A DNA stretch of 64,000 bases from Azolla caroliniana (Eukaryota; Polypodiophyta): NCBI GenBank assembly GCA_043228905.1, contig JBHGNT010000002.1:20770001-20834000 (forward strand). Reading direction: 5' to 3'. Below are positions 1 to 11,700 of this stretch, piece after piece. A program made the position numbers and the translations under genes. The notes beneath the pieces were generated by a model, which made no database searches, was not told where the DNA came from, and was given only the letters and a program-made list of their open reading frames with translations. Each line of letters opens with the position of its first letter. The first letter of the stretch is position 1.

Positions 1-349
1 TGCATGAGATGCATGAGCGCCAAATGGCAAACATGCATCACATGCATTCCATGCATTGTATGCATGTCTTGTACCCTCACGTGTATCATATGCATGGGGA
101 CATCTATAAAAGAGTGGATGAAAAAAATCAAAAGGGGCGATGAATTAATCAAGAATTTAATAAGAAGAAAATTCATTATCCTATTGATGATATATCTTGT
201 TCTTCAAATCTAAAGTCAAGAGTTCAATCTTAATCTCTCTCTCCATTTCAATCTTTCTCAATCTGTTTCAAAATTGGAATCTTAATCTCAATCTCTCTCT
301 CTCAATCTATCGTAAATCCTTTCTCACTAAAGCTAGTGCAAACTTCGAA
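1..349 (+). other. Promoter-like fragment rich in ATGCAT motifs
   Basis: The first 100 bases contain about six ATGCAT/TGCATG palindromes (RY-type motifs) at irregular short spacing. A TATA-like CTATAAAAG follows near 108-116, then a CT-rich stretch at about 215-310. This order (motif cluster, TATA box, pyrimidine-rich leader) is what an LTR promoter fragment would show, but no terminal sequence or pairing LTR is visible, so the assignment is inference. No gene is recognised; the short open frames here are not convincing. Confidence 0.3.
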
Positions 350-649
350 TCCTTTTGGTCCAGGACCCCGGCGGTTCCGCCTCACGATCCGCTCGTAGTG
401 ACGGATTTTTCACAACATCGTGACAACAAAGGAGTTGTGAAGGGCCTCGGTAATAGACACGCCGATTGCAAAGGTCGAGGTGCACGGGACCAAACGAGTC
501 GAGGAGCACTAAACCGAAGGGGTCATGGGATGCATGTCCGGATTGGACGAGGAGCGCAAGCGAGGCGTCGGGACGCCAAGAGAGAAGGCGGGAGTGACGA
601 ACCAGCCAGAGTTGACACAATGAGACCTCAAGTTGAGCTTGAGGGGGAA
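350..649 (+). pseudogene. Decayed 3' end of a copia pol gene
   Basis: An open frame ends just before the LTR at 650. Its last part is a basic Arg/Gly-rich tail (GRGAQARRRDAKR) that resembles the tail of the minus-strand copia at 2533-2700 (GRGAQARREDARR), so both come from the same copia lineage. The conserved RNase H core is not present here, so only the divergent C-terminal extension survives. A polypurine tract at 641-649 follows directly. Confidence 0.45.
641..649 (+). promoter_or_regulatory. Polypurine tract of copia element
   Basis: GAGGGGGAA directly precedes the TGTTGAG start of the LTR, the normal position of the plus-strand DNA primer in LTR retrotransposons. Confidence 0.65.
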
Positions 650-1108
650 TGTTGAGAGACAAGCTCAACATGGGCCGAATCGGTTGAAGAAGCCGAGAGC
701 CGAATCGGTTGGAAGCCGATTGACTAGGCCCAAATCGGGTGAAGAATCTGAGAGCCAAGAGCCAAGAGCCGAGTCGAATGAAATATGAAAAGGTCGTTAG
801 GGGCCTATAATCCTATTATAGTAAATAGGAATATTATAGGTAGAATTATTGTCAGGCTCATTTATGAACATTCAAGTACTGATGATACTTGTGTCAGCCC
901 AATTGTTAGGGCTTGTATAAAAAGTGCTCATTGAGCACGGTGTATGTATAGAGTGTTCATTATTTGAAATTGAAGTATTGTTATCTGCTCTCTTTGTTTC
1001 TCTCTCACTGTGTATCATTCTTTGTGTTTACCTAACTGTCGAGTTCTGAACAATCGACTATGTACTCAGCGTTTATCGCACACACTTCTCCACACTAATA
1101 CTTTTACA
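650..1108 (+). repeat. Copia 3' LTR, about 459 bp
   Basis: It starts TGTTGAGAGACAAGC after a polypurine tract and ends CTTTTACA. It contains a TATA-like TATAAAAAG near 917. It is a diverged relative of the minus-strand LTR at 2044-2472: both begin TGTTGAGAG(G)ACAAGCTC, share the TATAAAAAGTG segment and end CTTTTACA. The matching 5' LTR lies outside the window or is lost. The 3' end position is placed by comparison with the relative. Confidence 0.65.
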
Positions 1109-1136
1109 CACCGAATATACAAGGTAGGTGGGGTTT

Positions 1137-2043
1137 CTACTGTGATTGTGGATGGATGGGGACATTAGCCACTTTTTGACCTACTTTCGTCGATTCGTCA
1201 TCGCACATTTTGTTAGAGAAGGGGTTTGGGAGTTTGTGCCCGAGGTAGGGTTTCATTCTGAACCCATTGACCCATTTTGGCATTACTTCTCCTACTAAAG
1301 TACCGAGTTGGTACATCCTGTTCAATCCATCCACAATCTAGAAGGGTCCAGTCCACCAGAACCATAGTTTACCCAGCATATTCCCGAGTCGAGTCTAGAA
1401 GACCAAAACCCTTTGCCGATACCAAAGGATTGCTCCATGCCTTTTTGGTTCTGGTCGACAAAGGCTTTCCGCCGACGTTGATCCTACTCAAGGTTGCTCA
1501 GGCTGGTGATCCTGGCTTCCCCGACCTCGAGAAGTTGCTCTAACCACTTCAATTTGGACTCGGATTCCAATAGGCGTTCGATTGTTTGAACTCGTAAGCT
1601 CGGTACTTGAAATTCCACTGGCATCACTACTTCCAAGATGAATGCTAATCGAAATGGGGTAGATTTAATACTAGTTTTGTAGGACATTTAGTAGGTCCAA
1701 AGCGCACTATGCAGTTTCTTATCCCAATAAGTTTGATTCGCATTCATGATTTTTTTCAATATATTCTAGATTGGCTTGTTCGTGGATTCGGCTAGCCCGT
1801 TCGTCTGAGGGTAATATGGCATGCTCTTCTTGTGAACGACAGCGTAGTGGGCCGTGAGTTCATGGACCAACTTGTTGATGAAGTGACCCCCTTGGTCACT
1901 TACTAGTTTGATTGGACCGTTGTATCTACACCAAACGTGTTTGTACACAATTTTGGTCGTGGATGCGGCTATGTTGTCCCGGAGAGCTTTAGCTTCGACC
2001 CATTTGGTGCAGTAGTCGGTCACAACGATGATATATTGATTTT
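1137..2043 (-). pseudogene. Ty3/gypsy integrase remnant
   Basis: Read on the minus strand, this holds the integrase core starting at YIIVVTDYCTKWVEAKAL, continuing through SDQGGHF and YYPQTNGLAEST (the second Asp and the Glu of the DDE triad), and ending with the C-terminal segment YQLGTLVGEVMPKWVNGFR. Several frame breaks separate the pieces. The protein is closely related to the integrase of gypsy element B at 46.6-47.9 kb, so the two belong to the same lineage. Upstream pol is cut off by the copia LTR at 2044, and the 3' side abuts the LTR ending at 1108. Confidence 0.75.
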
Positions 2044-2472
2044 TGTAAAAGTTAAGACAAACCGACTCAGCCAGATAGCAATAGAGAATAAGCGCAGGTT
2101 TAATGGAAGCTTCAAAACACACAAAGAATACACGAGAGTGATAGAGACAGCAGAACAACATAAACTCAATTTCAACAATAACACTCTATAGTACATACAA
2201 TTTTCCTACATAACACTTTTTATACACATGTGTAATGGATTGACAAGTACTTCAATGCTCACACAAGCGACTGACACTAACTCCAAGGAGTATGCTTACA
2301 TACTAGGCGAAGATTGTAGGCCTGTAACGGCCTACCGGTTACAGTCCAATCCGGCTCTTCGTTCCAGATACCGATCCGGATACCTATCCAGTTCTCCGTT
2401 CTGGATACTGATTCGGCTCCGTCTGCGGCTTATTCAGCCGATCTGGATCTAGTTGAGCTTGTCCTCTCAACA
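2044..2472 (-). repeat. 3' LTR of copia A
   Basis: On the minus strand it begins TGTTGAGAGGACAAGC at 2472 and ends AACTTTTACA at 2044. It is preceded by the purine tract GAGGGGGAG. It contains a TATA-like TATAAAAAGTG. It is related to, but clearly diverged from, the LTR at 650-1108. Confidence 0.7.
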
Positions 2473-2532
2473 CTCCCCCTCAAGCTCAACTTGAGGTTGG
2501 ATCGCTATGTCACTGTCTGCCGAGCCTTGAAG

Positions 2533-3600
2533 TCAGCTTCTTCTGGCGTCTTCTCGCCTTGCTTGTGCTCCTCGACCCATCCGGTTTCGGTTTCCACGAC
2601 CCGTCCGATCTCGCACACCTCGACCTTCTCGGTTGGCTTGTCTCCTCATAAGGCACATCTCAGCTCCTTCGATGTTGCGACTCTTGCGTTTCTTGACCCA
2701 TAGGTTCCTCCGTGTTGGTGTCGACTTCCGTTGCCTCCTTGTCCGCTTGGCCTTGAGTTGATTCGGCTCCTCCGAATTTAACACCTCTTCTGAATCGAGT
2801 ACTTCCGATTCGTTCCGGCTCTCGTCAGAATTGGTTGACTCCAATTCGTCCTCAACCTTCAAGCCCTTTACCACATCAGACCATGTCCGGGTCTTGGCCT
2901 TCGTTTTCCGGTCGTCTCTGTCCTTCTTGACTCTGCCACTGTCGCCGTTTGTTCTGACTTCTTCGGATGTGTCGAGTTCTTCAGTCGACTCAACTCCCTT
3001 TTTCTTCTTGTCTCCACTTGTTTTGGTTTTCTTCTCTCCGGCTCCTTGTGTGGTGCCATTACCTACCTTTCCGGTTTCTGATCCGGTTCTCCCCGTATCA
3101 GTACCGGTTCTCCCCCTCAAGTGTAGCATGTCAAGATGCCGAAGACCAAGCATCTCCGAAAAATATTGCAACTTGTCGGTTCCATGGGCCTTCGTGAAAA
3201 TGTCGGCAACGTACTGATCCGTTCGAACATACTGGACTTCGACTTCACCGGTTAAGACCCGCTCGCACACAAAGTGGTAGTGCACTTCGATGTGCTTTGT
3301 CCGAGCATGGAACACAAGGTTTTTGGAAATATATCAGGATCAGAGTCGGTACTTCGATCCAGAGGTCTTGCAGTAGCCGTCAAAGCTAGATGGATTCACA
3401 AGTGGCAACGGTAGCGCCCTGATACTCAACCTTAGTGCTCGATAGAGCCACAGTCGGCTGCTTTTTGCTGCTCCACGCAACAACTACGCTACCTAGATAG
3501 AACATGTAACTGGAAGTGAACCGACGATCTAACGCATCACCGGCCCAGTTGGCATCCGTATATCCGACTAGCTTTTCGGTTATAGCGTGTCAGTATAGCA
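2533..3600 (-). pseudogene. Copia A RNase H region and Ser/Thr/Arg-rich tail
   Basis: The start of the minus-strand frame contains the copia RNase H end motif (KHIEVHYHFVCERV, then ADIFTKA), followed by an unusually long charged tail rich in Lys, Glu, Ser and Arg down to the LTR. The upstream RNase H core (about 3320-3600) is broken by frameshifts. The tail matches in type the fragment at 350-649. Not functional. Confidence 0.7.
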
Positions 3601-3620
3601 TACCCTGGTCCTTAATGCCG

Positions 3621-4687
3621 CTAACATACCTCAGTATTTGGTGCATGCACTGAAGGTGCTCCACGGTCGGCTTCTACATAACAATTTGTCAGAACCATTT
3701 CTCGTTGCAGGTCAGTCCGGAGTCGGGACAAGGCTTTAGGTTCCGTTCCAGGGGTGTGGATAATGGTCGGCAATCCATCATGCCGAACTTGTACAACATA
3801 TTTAACACATAGTGTCATTGTGAGAGCAGTATGTCATCAGGGGTATGGATCACTTTGATCCCGAGGTCCTTCATTTCGAATGCATCCGACAATTGGGACT
3901 TCACTCGACCGATTTCAATGAGGTCAGGCCTAGTAGCAACCAAGTCGTCGACGTACAATAAAATACATATCGGACCTTCAAGATCTTTTCGGATGAACAA
4001 CAAAGAGTCGAACTTTGAGGTTGCAAACCCCGTCTTACGCAACCATTATGTGATTTTCGAATTCCAAGCTTGGGGGGCTTGCTTCTGGCCATAAAGCAAC
4101 ATCTTGAGTCGGCACACTACCGACTTCTTCATCTCCAACTGAAATCTAGGGAGTTGGATCATGTAGACTTGTTCTTCAAGGTCTCCTTGAAGAAATGCAT
4201 TCTTCACATCCATCTGATGAAGATGCCACCCCCGTGCCACAACAACTGCCAGCACCACACGAACCATTGTCATCTTCGCTACCGGAGTGAAGGTCTCGTC
4301 GTAGTCGATTCTGTGGGTCTGCGCGTATCCTTTGGCCACTAATCGAGCCTTATACTGGTTGACCGAACCGCCGGCATTGTACTTTACCTTGTACACGCAC
4401 TTGCAACCGATCTGTTTGCAATGTCGGGGAGGATCAACTAGGTTCCAGTTGTCGTTGGCATCGAGTGCCCGCATCTCTTCCTCCATAGCGGCACACCAAT
4501 GCGTGTCCTTTGCCGCATCTGCGTAGCTCTCTAGCTCACGCACTTCCGCCACTTTTGTCATGTACACATAGTGATGCACCATGTACTCATTGTACCCATA
4601 CCATTTGACCAGGTTCTTTTGGTGGGTCGATTGGTGTAACTTCTCATTACCCAATTTTAAGGCCCACTTGGCCGACTCGGACTTCAT
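3621..4687 (-). pseudogene. Copia A reverse transcriptase, frameshifted
   Basis: The N-terminal RT half lies at about 4046-4687 on the minus strand, with ARLVAKGYAQTHRIDYDETF, VAKMTMVRVVLA and DVKNAFLQGDLEE, all classical copia RT blocks. The catalytic YVDDL follows in another frame at about 3930-3960. The two halves are out of frame with each other. The frame just upstream of the RT block is the usual linker between integrase and RT. Confidence 0.85.
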
Positions 4688-5175
4688 AACCGAAGGTCTA
4701 TCTTCGTTCCTTCCAGAGTCAGACTCACTCTAATTCAACTCTTCCCTGCCGGTGTCGTATTCCGACATCTTCTTCTTCCCTTTTTCTTTGTGCGTGAACC
4801 CTCTCCTCGATTCCTTACGCGGAGAAAGCACAACTGAGTCTCCACTACTCACTTGCTCTTCATCTAAACTAGCCAATCAGACTCGGTCGCTCATTCAGCC
4901 TGCTTAGCTAGAATGAGATCGGACTCTCATCTAGAGTACCAAAGTCTTCTTCTTCTTCAACCCAGATCATTTCCGGCTCACTGGACTCATCTTTCGGAAT
5001 CGGTTCGGGAGTTGGGGATCAGAGTTGGTAGAGTGTACCATGATGCCGACTCATCAAATTCGACATCTCGGCTTACTCGAACTTGTTTTGTTCGGGGGTT
5101 ATAATAGTTATAACCCTTTTGTTTGTGTAAGTAGCCAACTAGTATGCACTTCTCCCACTTTGGATCCAGCTTTCT

Positions 5176-5709
5176 TCACTTCTCATCCGACACATGCACA
5201 TAGGCAATGCTACCGAATATCCTAAGGTGCCTTAAATTCGGCTTCCACCTGAAATACAACTCGCGTGCTGACAACTTATCCCCGATCCAGTTTTGGATGT
5301 AAACGGCCGTCCGGACTGCCTCAACCCAGTAGAACTTGGGCATGCTCTTCTCCTTTGGCATTGCCCTTGCCGCGTCGACAATCGACCAGTTCTTTCTTTC
5401 GGCCACATTGTTTTGCTTCGGTGTGTATCTACAACTGAATTCCCTCTGAATTCCTTTCTGCTGTAGATAGCTGTTGAATTGGCCGGAAAAGTATTCTTTT
5501 CTGCCATCCGACCGCAGGCACTTGATCTTTCTCTCCATTTCCCATTTGACAAGGCTTTGTAGGTTCCGGAAATAGTCGAAGACTTCGCTTTTCTTCTCAA
5601 TCAAATAGATCCAAGTGTGTTGGTTGTAGTCATCAATGGAGGAGAATAAATATTGACTCCCGCCAAGACTAACATTCGGTGCCGGTCCCCATACATCCGA
5701 ATGTATCAA
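5176..5709 (-). pseudogene. Copia A integrase core
   Basis: The minus-strand frame begins IHSDVWGP (first catalytic Asp), continues with the SIDDYNQHTWIYLI block, RSDGRKEYF (second Asp, normally SDNG, here altered) and KQNNVAERKNWSIVDAAR (catalytic Glu). Order and spacing fit the rve core of copia integrases. GAG-preintegrase and protease parts are not seen before the gap. Confidence 0.85.
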
Positions 5710-5783
5710 GTCGAGCTTGTGATGGCTCCAATTTCTCTACATGGGGAACAGGAGCCAGTGTTGCTTCCCGAGCTGCCAGGCTT

Positions 5784-5883
5784 NNNNNNNNNNNNNNNNN
5801 NNNNNNNNNNNNNNNNNNNNNNNNNNNNNNNNNNNNNNNNNNNNNNNNNNNNNNNNNNNNNNNNNNNNNNNNNNNNNNNNNNN
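5784..5883. other. Assembly gap, 100 Ns
   Basis: Exactly 100 N bases, a conventional placeholder for a gap of unknown size. The left side is a minus-strand copia integrase/GAG-preintegrase region. The right side begins inside an unrelated plus-strand LTR. The junction is therefore not proven to be contiguous in the genome. Confidence 0.99.
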
Positions 5884-6405
5884 ATACATGTCCCTCCGGA
5901 TGAGAACTGAACGAGCCAGATTGGACGGGATGAAGGAAGGAACCGCATCGGTTGGATCCGGTATGAACCAGTCCAGCAAATAGAAACATTTTAGTAAATA
6001 TGTTCAGATGCAACCGTTGAGGTCATATATGTAAATAGCCCCATAGTTATATAAGTATAAATATAACTAGGACAACAGTGTTCGTAGTCATTATCATGGT
6101 AGTTGTTCGTAGAGTATCATTATACAAAGAGGGAGACCGAGAGAGAGAGAGAGAGAGAGAGATAGAAAGTTGTTTCTGTCTGTAACCGCCGGTTGGTGAA
6201 GACAAATAACTCAAGGTCGTTGTCTTTGAGACTCTTACTGTAATACCTCCTCTCTATAGTGATCCTGTTCGGAGTTCCAAGAGCTCCCGTGGTTTTTTCC
6301 CAATTAGGGTTGTCCACGTTAAAATTTGGTGTCGTCTTATTTCTGTTTTCTATTTTCTTCCATTGAGTGAGTGAGACTCGATTGTGGCCGAGCACTATTC
6401 TGCTC
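5884..6405 (+). repeat. 5' LTR of copia F (partial)
   Basis: It matches 8271-8746 and the reverse complement of 51812-52391 across long stretches, for example the TAAATATGTTCA block, the GTAAATAGCCC block, the GTTCGTAGAGTATCATT block and a GA microsatellite at about 6137-6162. The right end is set just before the primer binding site. The left end is lost in the gap. Confidence 0.75.
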
Positions 6406-6409
6406 AATC

Positions 6410-6421
6410 TAGTATCAGAGC
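6410..6421 (+). promoter_or_regulatory. Primer binding site, initiator-Met tRNA type
   Basis: TAGTATCAGAGC, one base off the standard copia primer site TGGTATCAGAGC, a few bases after the LTR and immediately before the gag start codon at 6422. Confidence 0.7.
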
Positions 6422-7240
6422 ATGGAAGATCCATTCGGCAGCATGTTCAAGCTCACCGGCTCCAACTACTCTGTATGGAAGTCGAAGATTAGGGACATGT
6501 TGGTGGTCAAATATCTCTGGTTGCCAGTATAGTTTGGAGATGCAAAACCAGACAAAATAGATGCGCCAACATGGGAGGTGAGGTACATGAAGACAACAAC
6601 CTATATTCGATGCTTCATTGATATGAGCCTATACAACAACTTCAATGAAGAGAGTAAGGCTCATGAACTCTGGGAGAATATAGGAATCATGTTTCAAAAA
6701 AAGAATGTTGTGAATCGGGTCTCAGTATTCCGAAATTTAGTGAGACTCCAATACCAAGACGGCTCCAGTATGGCGGAGCACATGAATGCCTTCCAGGGGC
6801 TTATAAATCAAACAACCTCGTTGGAAGTACCTCTAGCCGACGAGGTACTCGCGTTGTTGTTGCTCAGTTCCCTCCCGGATAGTTGGGAGACGTTGGTTGG
6901 CACTTTGGGCATTGTTGGGCCGGAAGGAAAACACATATCCTTAGCAAGGGTAAAATCAAGCTTGCTGGATGAAGAAGTTCGCCGGAAGGACTGGGAGTCC
7001 GGGAAGGCCTTGGTTACGGAAGACGACCATAATTGGGGAAAAGGCCGGAATCGGAGTCCCCAAAACTAGGACAAATCGGGGACGAGGTCGAAGTCAAGGG
7101 GGAAGCCTACGTGCTTCTATTGTGGGAAGCTTGGGCACTTCTAGAAGAATTGCCGACATTTCTGGAAGGAGAAAGGAACCGACAATGCCGACTCGAAGAA
7201 GGGTCCGAACCGGAGGAGTTTGGATCAGAAAGGAACATTG
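6422..7240 (+). pseudogene. Copia F gag with broken zinc knuckle
   Basis: The frame starts MEDPFGSMFKLTGSNYSVWK, typical of copia Gag N termini, meets a TAG at about 6530, then continues with the UBN2-type gag core (HELWENIG, QYQDGSSMAEHMNAF, LLSSLPDSWETLVGTL). A CCHC knuckle follows near 7115-7160 (CFYCGKLGHF, then an in-frame stop, then KNC). Two stops and a frame change make it non-functional. Confidence 0.8.
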
Positions 7241-8270
7241 GCAATCGTGACAAGTGAAGAAAAATTGTTGGTCATCAACAAGGAAAATGAGTTGCACCTT
7301 GTCAGCGACGAAACGACGTCGGTGGTCGACTCCGGAGTCTCGTTCCATCTTACTCCCGATCGGAAATGCTTCACATCCTACAGAGTCGGAGATCACGATT
7401 GTGTCTGTATGGGGAAAGAATGTGCATGTCAAATTGTCAGCATAAGAGACGTGTGGCTGACAACGTCAATCGGGTGCAAGTTATTGCTAAAAGACGTCTG
7501 ACACGTTCCGGAGGTCCGGTTGAACCTGATATCAACCAGTCAGCTAGATAATGAAGGCTACATGGGTAGCATCCGTAACGGAATCATGAAGTTCAGCAAA
7601 AGAAGCTTGATAGTGGCCAGAGCCTAGAAGATCAACACAATGTACCTGATGCATGCCCGGATATGCCAGGAAGAAGTGAACGTGGCATCTGACAATACCA
7701 GTGAATTGTGACACAAAAGGTTCTGTCACATGAGCCAGAAAGGGATGTGTAGACTTGCCGAGGACAACCTCATTCCGGAGGTGAAAGATTTGCAGCTTCA
7801 GAAGTGCACCGACTGTTAGGCCGACCACCGACGAGATGGAATGCACCACTGGAACTTGTGCATACCGATGTATGCCAGGTGGGCACGAAGTCACATGCCG
7901 AATCGCAGTACTTCGTGATGTTCATAGATGACTACAACCGGAAGTTGTGGGTCTCACCGCTAAAGAGAAAGGATCAGGTGCCAACCATCTTCAAGGAATT
8001 CCACGCGAGAGTGGAAAGGGAAATCGGTCAGAAACTGAAGCCGTTTTGAGCGGACAATGGAGGCAAAGACCGGAGGCAGTTCGAGGAGTACTATCGGTTG
8101 AAGGGAATCCGACTCAAATTCAACGTGCCAAAGACACCGGACCTAAACGGATTGGCCGAAAGGATGAACCGAACCGTAATGGAGAGAGTCTGGAGTATGT
8201 TGGCACATGCCAAGTTACACAAGATGTTTTGGGTTGAGGCGTTGATGATAGCGACATATGTGATAAATAG
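7241..8270 (+). pseudogene. Copia F protease and integrase core
   Basis: The protease-like motif VVDSGVSFHLTPDR appears near 7323-7365, where the catalytic DSG is kept. The GAG-preintegrase remnant (HKRFCHMSQKGM) follows at about 7710-7750. The integrase core has VHTDVC near 7860, ADNGGK near 8052 and LNGLAERMNRTVMERV near 8145, i.e. all three DDE residues are visible, but a TGA precedes ADNGG. The frame ends abruptly in LTR sequence at 8271. Confidence 0.8.
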
Positions 8271-8746
8271 ATCCGGAAACCGGATTGGATGGATGCGAAA
8301 GGAGTTCGGCTGGATCCGGTATGAACCAGCAAATAGGAAAATATTAGTAAATATGTTCAAACGTGACCATTGAGGTCATATTTGTAAATAGCCCCAACTT
8401 TTTATAAGTATAAATTTAACTAGGGCAACACTGTTCGTAGTGATTATCATTGTAGTTGTTCGTAGAGTATCATTGTACAGAGAGAGAGACCGAGAGAGAG
8501 AGAGATACAAAAAGTTGTTTTTGTCTGTAACCGTTGGTTGGCGAAGACAAAGAGCTCGAGGTCGTTGCCTCTGAGACTCTCATTGTAATACCTCCTCTCT
8601 ATAGTGATCCTGTTCAAAGTTCCGAGAACTCCTGTGGTTTTTTCCTAGTTAGGGTTTTCCACGTTAAAATTCTGTGTCGTCTTATCTCTATTTTCTATTT
8701 GCTTCCATTGAGTGAGTGAGACTCGGTTGTGGCCGAGCACTAGTTC
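8271..8746 (+). repeat. 3' LTR of copia F, lacking its 5' part
   Basis: Homologous to 5930-6400, including the GA microsatellite (about 8479-8505) and the GTAATACCTCCTCTCTATAG segment. It lacks the start of the LTR, which is fused to the integrase frame. The right end is approximate. Confidence 0.7.
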
Positions 8747-8749
8747 GTT

Positions 8750-11700
8750 AGAATATGGTTACTATTCCGCTCTGAAGGCGATGGTTGAAGAAGAAGAGAG
8801 ATCCGGCAAATGGAAGGATTCCGAAGACTCAAAGCTAGTCGGCCTTCCAGACAAGGCGGACATGGCCTAGGCAGAGGCCGAAGAATGGTACCATGGTACC
8901 ATGAGAGAGGGTGTGGAACGAGACGCCCTCTCGACTTGCGAAGAAAGACCAGCCAAGGAGGAGGTCGGGAGTGGAGAAGAGCCATCCACGCGGATTCCGG
9001 AGACTCCGGCAGTCGAGCCCATGTGCCGACATAAGACCGGAGAGATGGATGGCGCCAGCGAGGAGTCCTGGCACGATGCCAGCGAAGATGGATGGGAAAC
9101 GGCCTGTGAGGAGGTCGAGGACGGAGCTGCGGTAGAGAAAGAGGAAATGAGAGCCAACGCCGAGGGGAGCGGAATCGGAAGTCGACCCGACCGGGGATCG
9201 AACTGGTCGGCATTCTGATTCGGTTGGAGCACGATCTGGATGTGGATTATTTGACCGAAACTGGCCCGAGACACGGAAGACAAGGGAGAGGCAATAGAGT
9301 CGATCAATAGGGGCCAGGTTCGGTATAAAGGTGCCGATACGAGAGAGGGTGCGGGACGAGCCACACTCTTTTACATGGGGAGAAAGACCGACCGAGCGAA
9401 GGTCGGGAATCAGGAAGAAGATGATCGAGAGTACAAAACGAGTCTGGCGGGATCAGCATCGGAGCCGAAACTCCGGACATTGGAGAATCAAGCCCAGGCG
9501 GGCTTGATCGATCATAGAGCAGATGCTTTCCACCGACACCACTAAAAGGGTCCGTGGCCTTGGACGAGTCGTCGGGAGTCGTTTCGGAATCGATATCCCC
9601 ACATCTCATCCGGAGATTCCGGCAACCGGCCCAAGAGCCGATGTGACACCTAGAGAGATGGGAGATGGAGGCGGGAGCACAACAAGGAGGTCGACGACGA
9701 GTTCGAGAGAAGTACATCGGAAGCAGTGAAACGAAGATTGGTCCTATGGGTCACCTCAAACCAGGTTAGAGACTTCGGCAGTCGGCATCAGATCCGATGT
9801 AAGACCAAGATACTGACGATGGCGGCAGGAGAATGGGATCTGGTGATGCAGAGAGATATCGGACGAGCCCGGATGAGAATCGGGAGAGCGGACTTCCGGA
9901 TAACCGATCCGGAAGGGAGGAGGAAACAGGCCTACGAAGAGGCCGGATCACGGTACATCGGTACCACGGGAGAGGGTGTAGAGTAAACCACCCTCTCGGC
10001 ATGCGAAGAAGGACGACTTGGGATAGGGTCGGGAAGACAAATTGAGGGCATGAGGAGGATCCTTCACACTGGATCTAGAGACTTCAGCGGTCGGCAACGA
10101 GGTCGACAAAGGACCAAGATACTGAGGTGGCGGGGAGGGGACGAGGGCGAAAACGGCAAAGGGGAGGTCCCACGGAGACATTCACACTGATCCGGAGACT
10201 CCGGCAACCGGCGTGAGACCTAGAGAGATGGACGGTGGCGGCATGAGAATGTGATCGGACAACGGAAAGCGGAACGCGGAGTGAAAAGAGATATGAGGCT
10301 AGCGAGGCGGCCAAGAACCATATACGGACCCGACCGACAGAGTCGGCAAGACAAAGATTGGGCGCGCTTGGTACACGAGTTGGTGACCCAACAAATCGGA
10401 GGCCTAAGAAGGATCCTTCACACTTGTCCAGAGACCCCGGTAGTTCGGCCGACATGGCAACATGAGACCGAGGGTAATGGAAGGTGGCGGCAAGGGGACG
10501 ATGGCGGCAACAACCGAAGCACCGAATAGCCGAGGCGTCACGTGAACAAAGGAGGCCATGGGGGCTGGAACACGGCAAGGGTGATCTTTCAGTAAGTTGT
10601 TGGGGACACCCGATCAAGGACCGGTGTGCTGAGCCAGAAAGGGCACACCCGAAAGCGGATCAAAAGACGTGTGTGTGGCCATCGAGGGCCAAAATAAGGC
10701 ACGGCGACGTTCGGCATAAGCGATGCCAAACAAGGAAGGCGGAAGACGGCACATGACGATGTTGGGAACGAGAGCACGGGCACATAACAAACTACATGGA
10801 TTGGAGATCGGAAACAGGTCGAGGGCCGAAGAAGGATCCTCCACACCCGCTTCGGAGATCTCGGCGGCTCAGTCGGAGTGGCAAGCCAAACCCGAGGTAA
10901 CAAGCTGGTGGGGGCGAGGGGACGACGCCAACCAGAAGGCTCCGAACCGGTGGCAGCAACGCAAGACGAAAGTGGCCAAGAGGGCTACTACGAGGTGTTC
11001 CTCGAACTTGGAGGACACTGGTATGCGGAGAAGCGGTGATGCACGATCTGGCCGACTGAAAGCCGACAACACGTGCATGGGAAGTAACCGGAGTTCGGCA
11101 CGGGCAATGCCGAGCACAAGAAGGGGATGCGCGGCACACGAAGGTGCCTAAGCGGGAATACAAGCGTGGACATGGGTTGCCGGTCTAGGTGATCTCGCGT
11201 AGAAGGCCAGAGAGGGATCCTCCACACTGGTTCCGGAGACCTTGGTAGTTTGGCCGTCGTGGCAACGTAAGACCAAGGAGAAGGTAGGTGGTGGCGAGGG
11301 GACAAAGGCGATGGAGATCAGCACAGAACGATAATCAGGACGACGCGAAGGTCAACGGAGGCCAAGCGGGCCATCACAGGTGCTCCTCTGACGGAGGACA
11401 CTGCGTATCCGAAGGAACGAGAAGAGTACATGCAGTCGAAAGAAGGGCCAACGGGGAAGCATGCACACTACGGGATCGTAGTGAATGACCTATCAACGGG
11501 TCGAACGAGCCTACGGGGAGGCAAACGCGGAGAAGGAACCGGAGCTGACGGTTCGGACCGGCGAGGCCAACACGGCAGCCGGAATGCGGATTACAGAAGA
11601 CCAGTTTCTCACCGGCCGGAATCTCACACCCTTCCCCGAATTTGGCATGTACCGGTGGACGTGCGGTTTGGTGGGGGCGGATGTCATGAAGATTTCCGAC

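Larger units (their letters stand above)
2044..5783 (-). mobile_element. Ty1/copia element A, 3' half, running into the gap
   Basis: This is a minus-strand copia element with its 3' LTR (2044-2472), a polypurine tract (GAGGGGGAG just inside it), and RNase H, reverse transcriptase and integrase remnants in copia order. It inserted into the gypsy integrase remnant: the gypsy reading frame is cut at the LTR edge. The gag/protease region and 5' LTR would lie beyond 5783, but the assembly gap intervenes and a different element appears on the other side, so the element's true extent is unknown. Confidence 0.8.
5884..8746 (+). mobile_element. Ty1/copia element F, internally deleted
   Basis: A plus-strand element with a 5' LTR (start hidden in the gap), a Met-tRNA primer site, gag, a zinc knuckle, a protease-like region and an integrase core, then directly a second LTR. 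The integrase frame runs up to the conserved ATYVINRS block and then passes straight into sequence homologous to the interior of the 5' LTR at about 8271. RT, RNase H, the polypurine tract and the first part of the 3' LTR are therefore missing. The coding part carries several stops. The LTR family is shared with the solo LTR at 51812-52391. Confidence 0.8.

Noticed and set aside
5653-6013. Open frames spanning the run of Ns
   Set aside because: They only exist because N codons cannot contain stops; no coding evidence.
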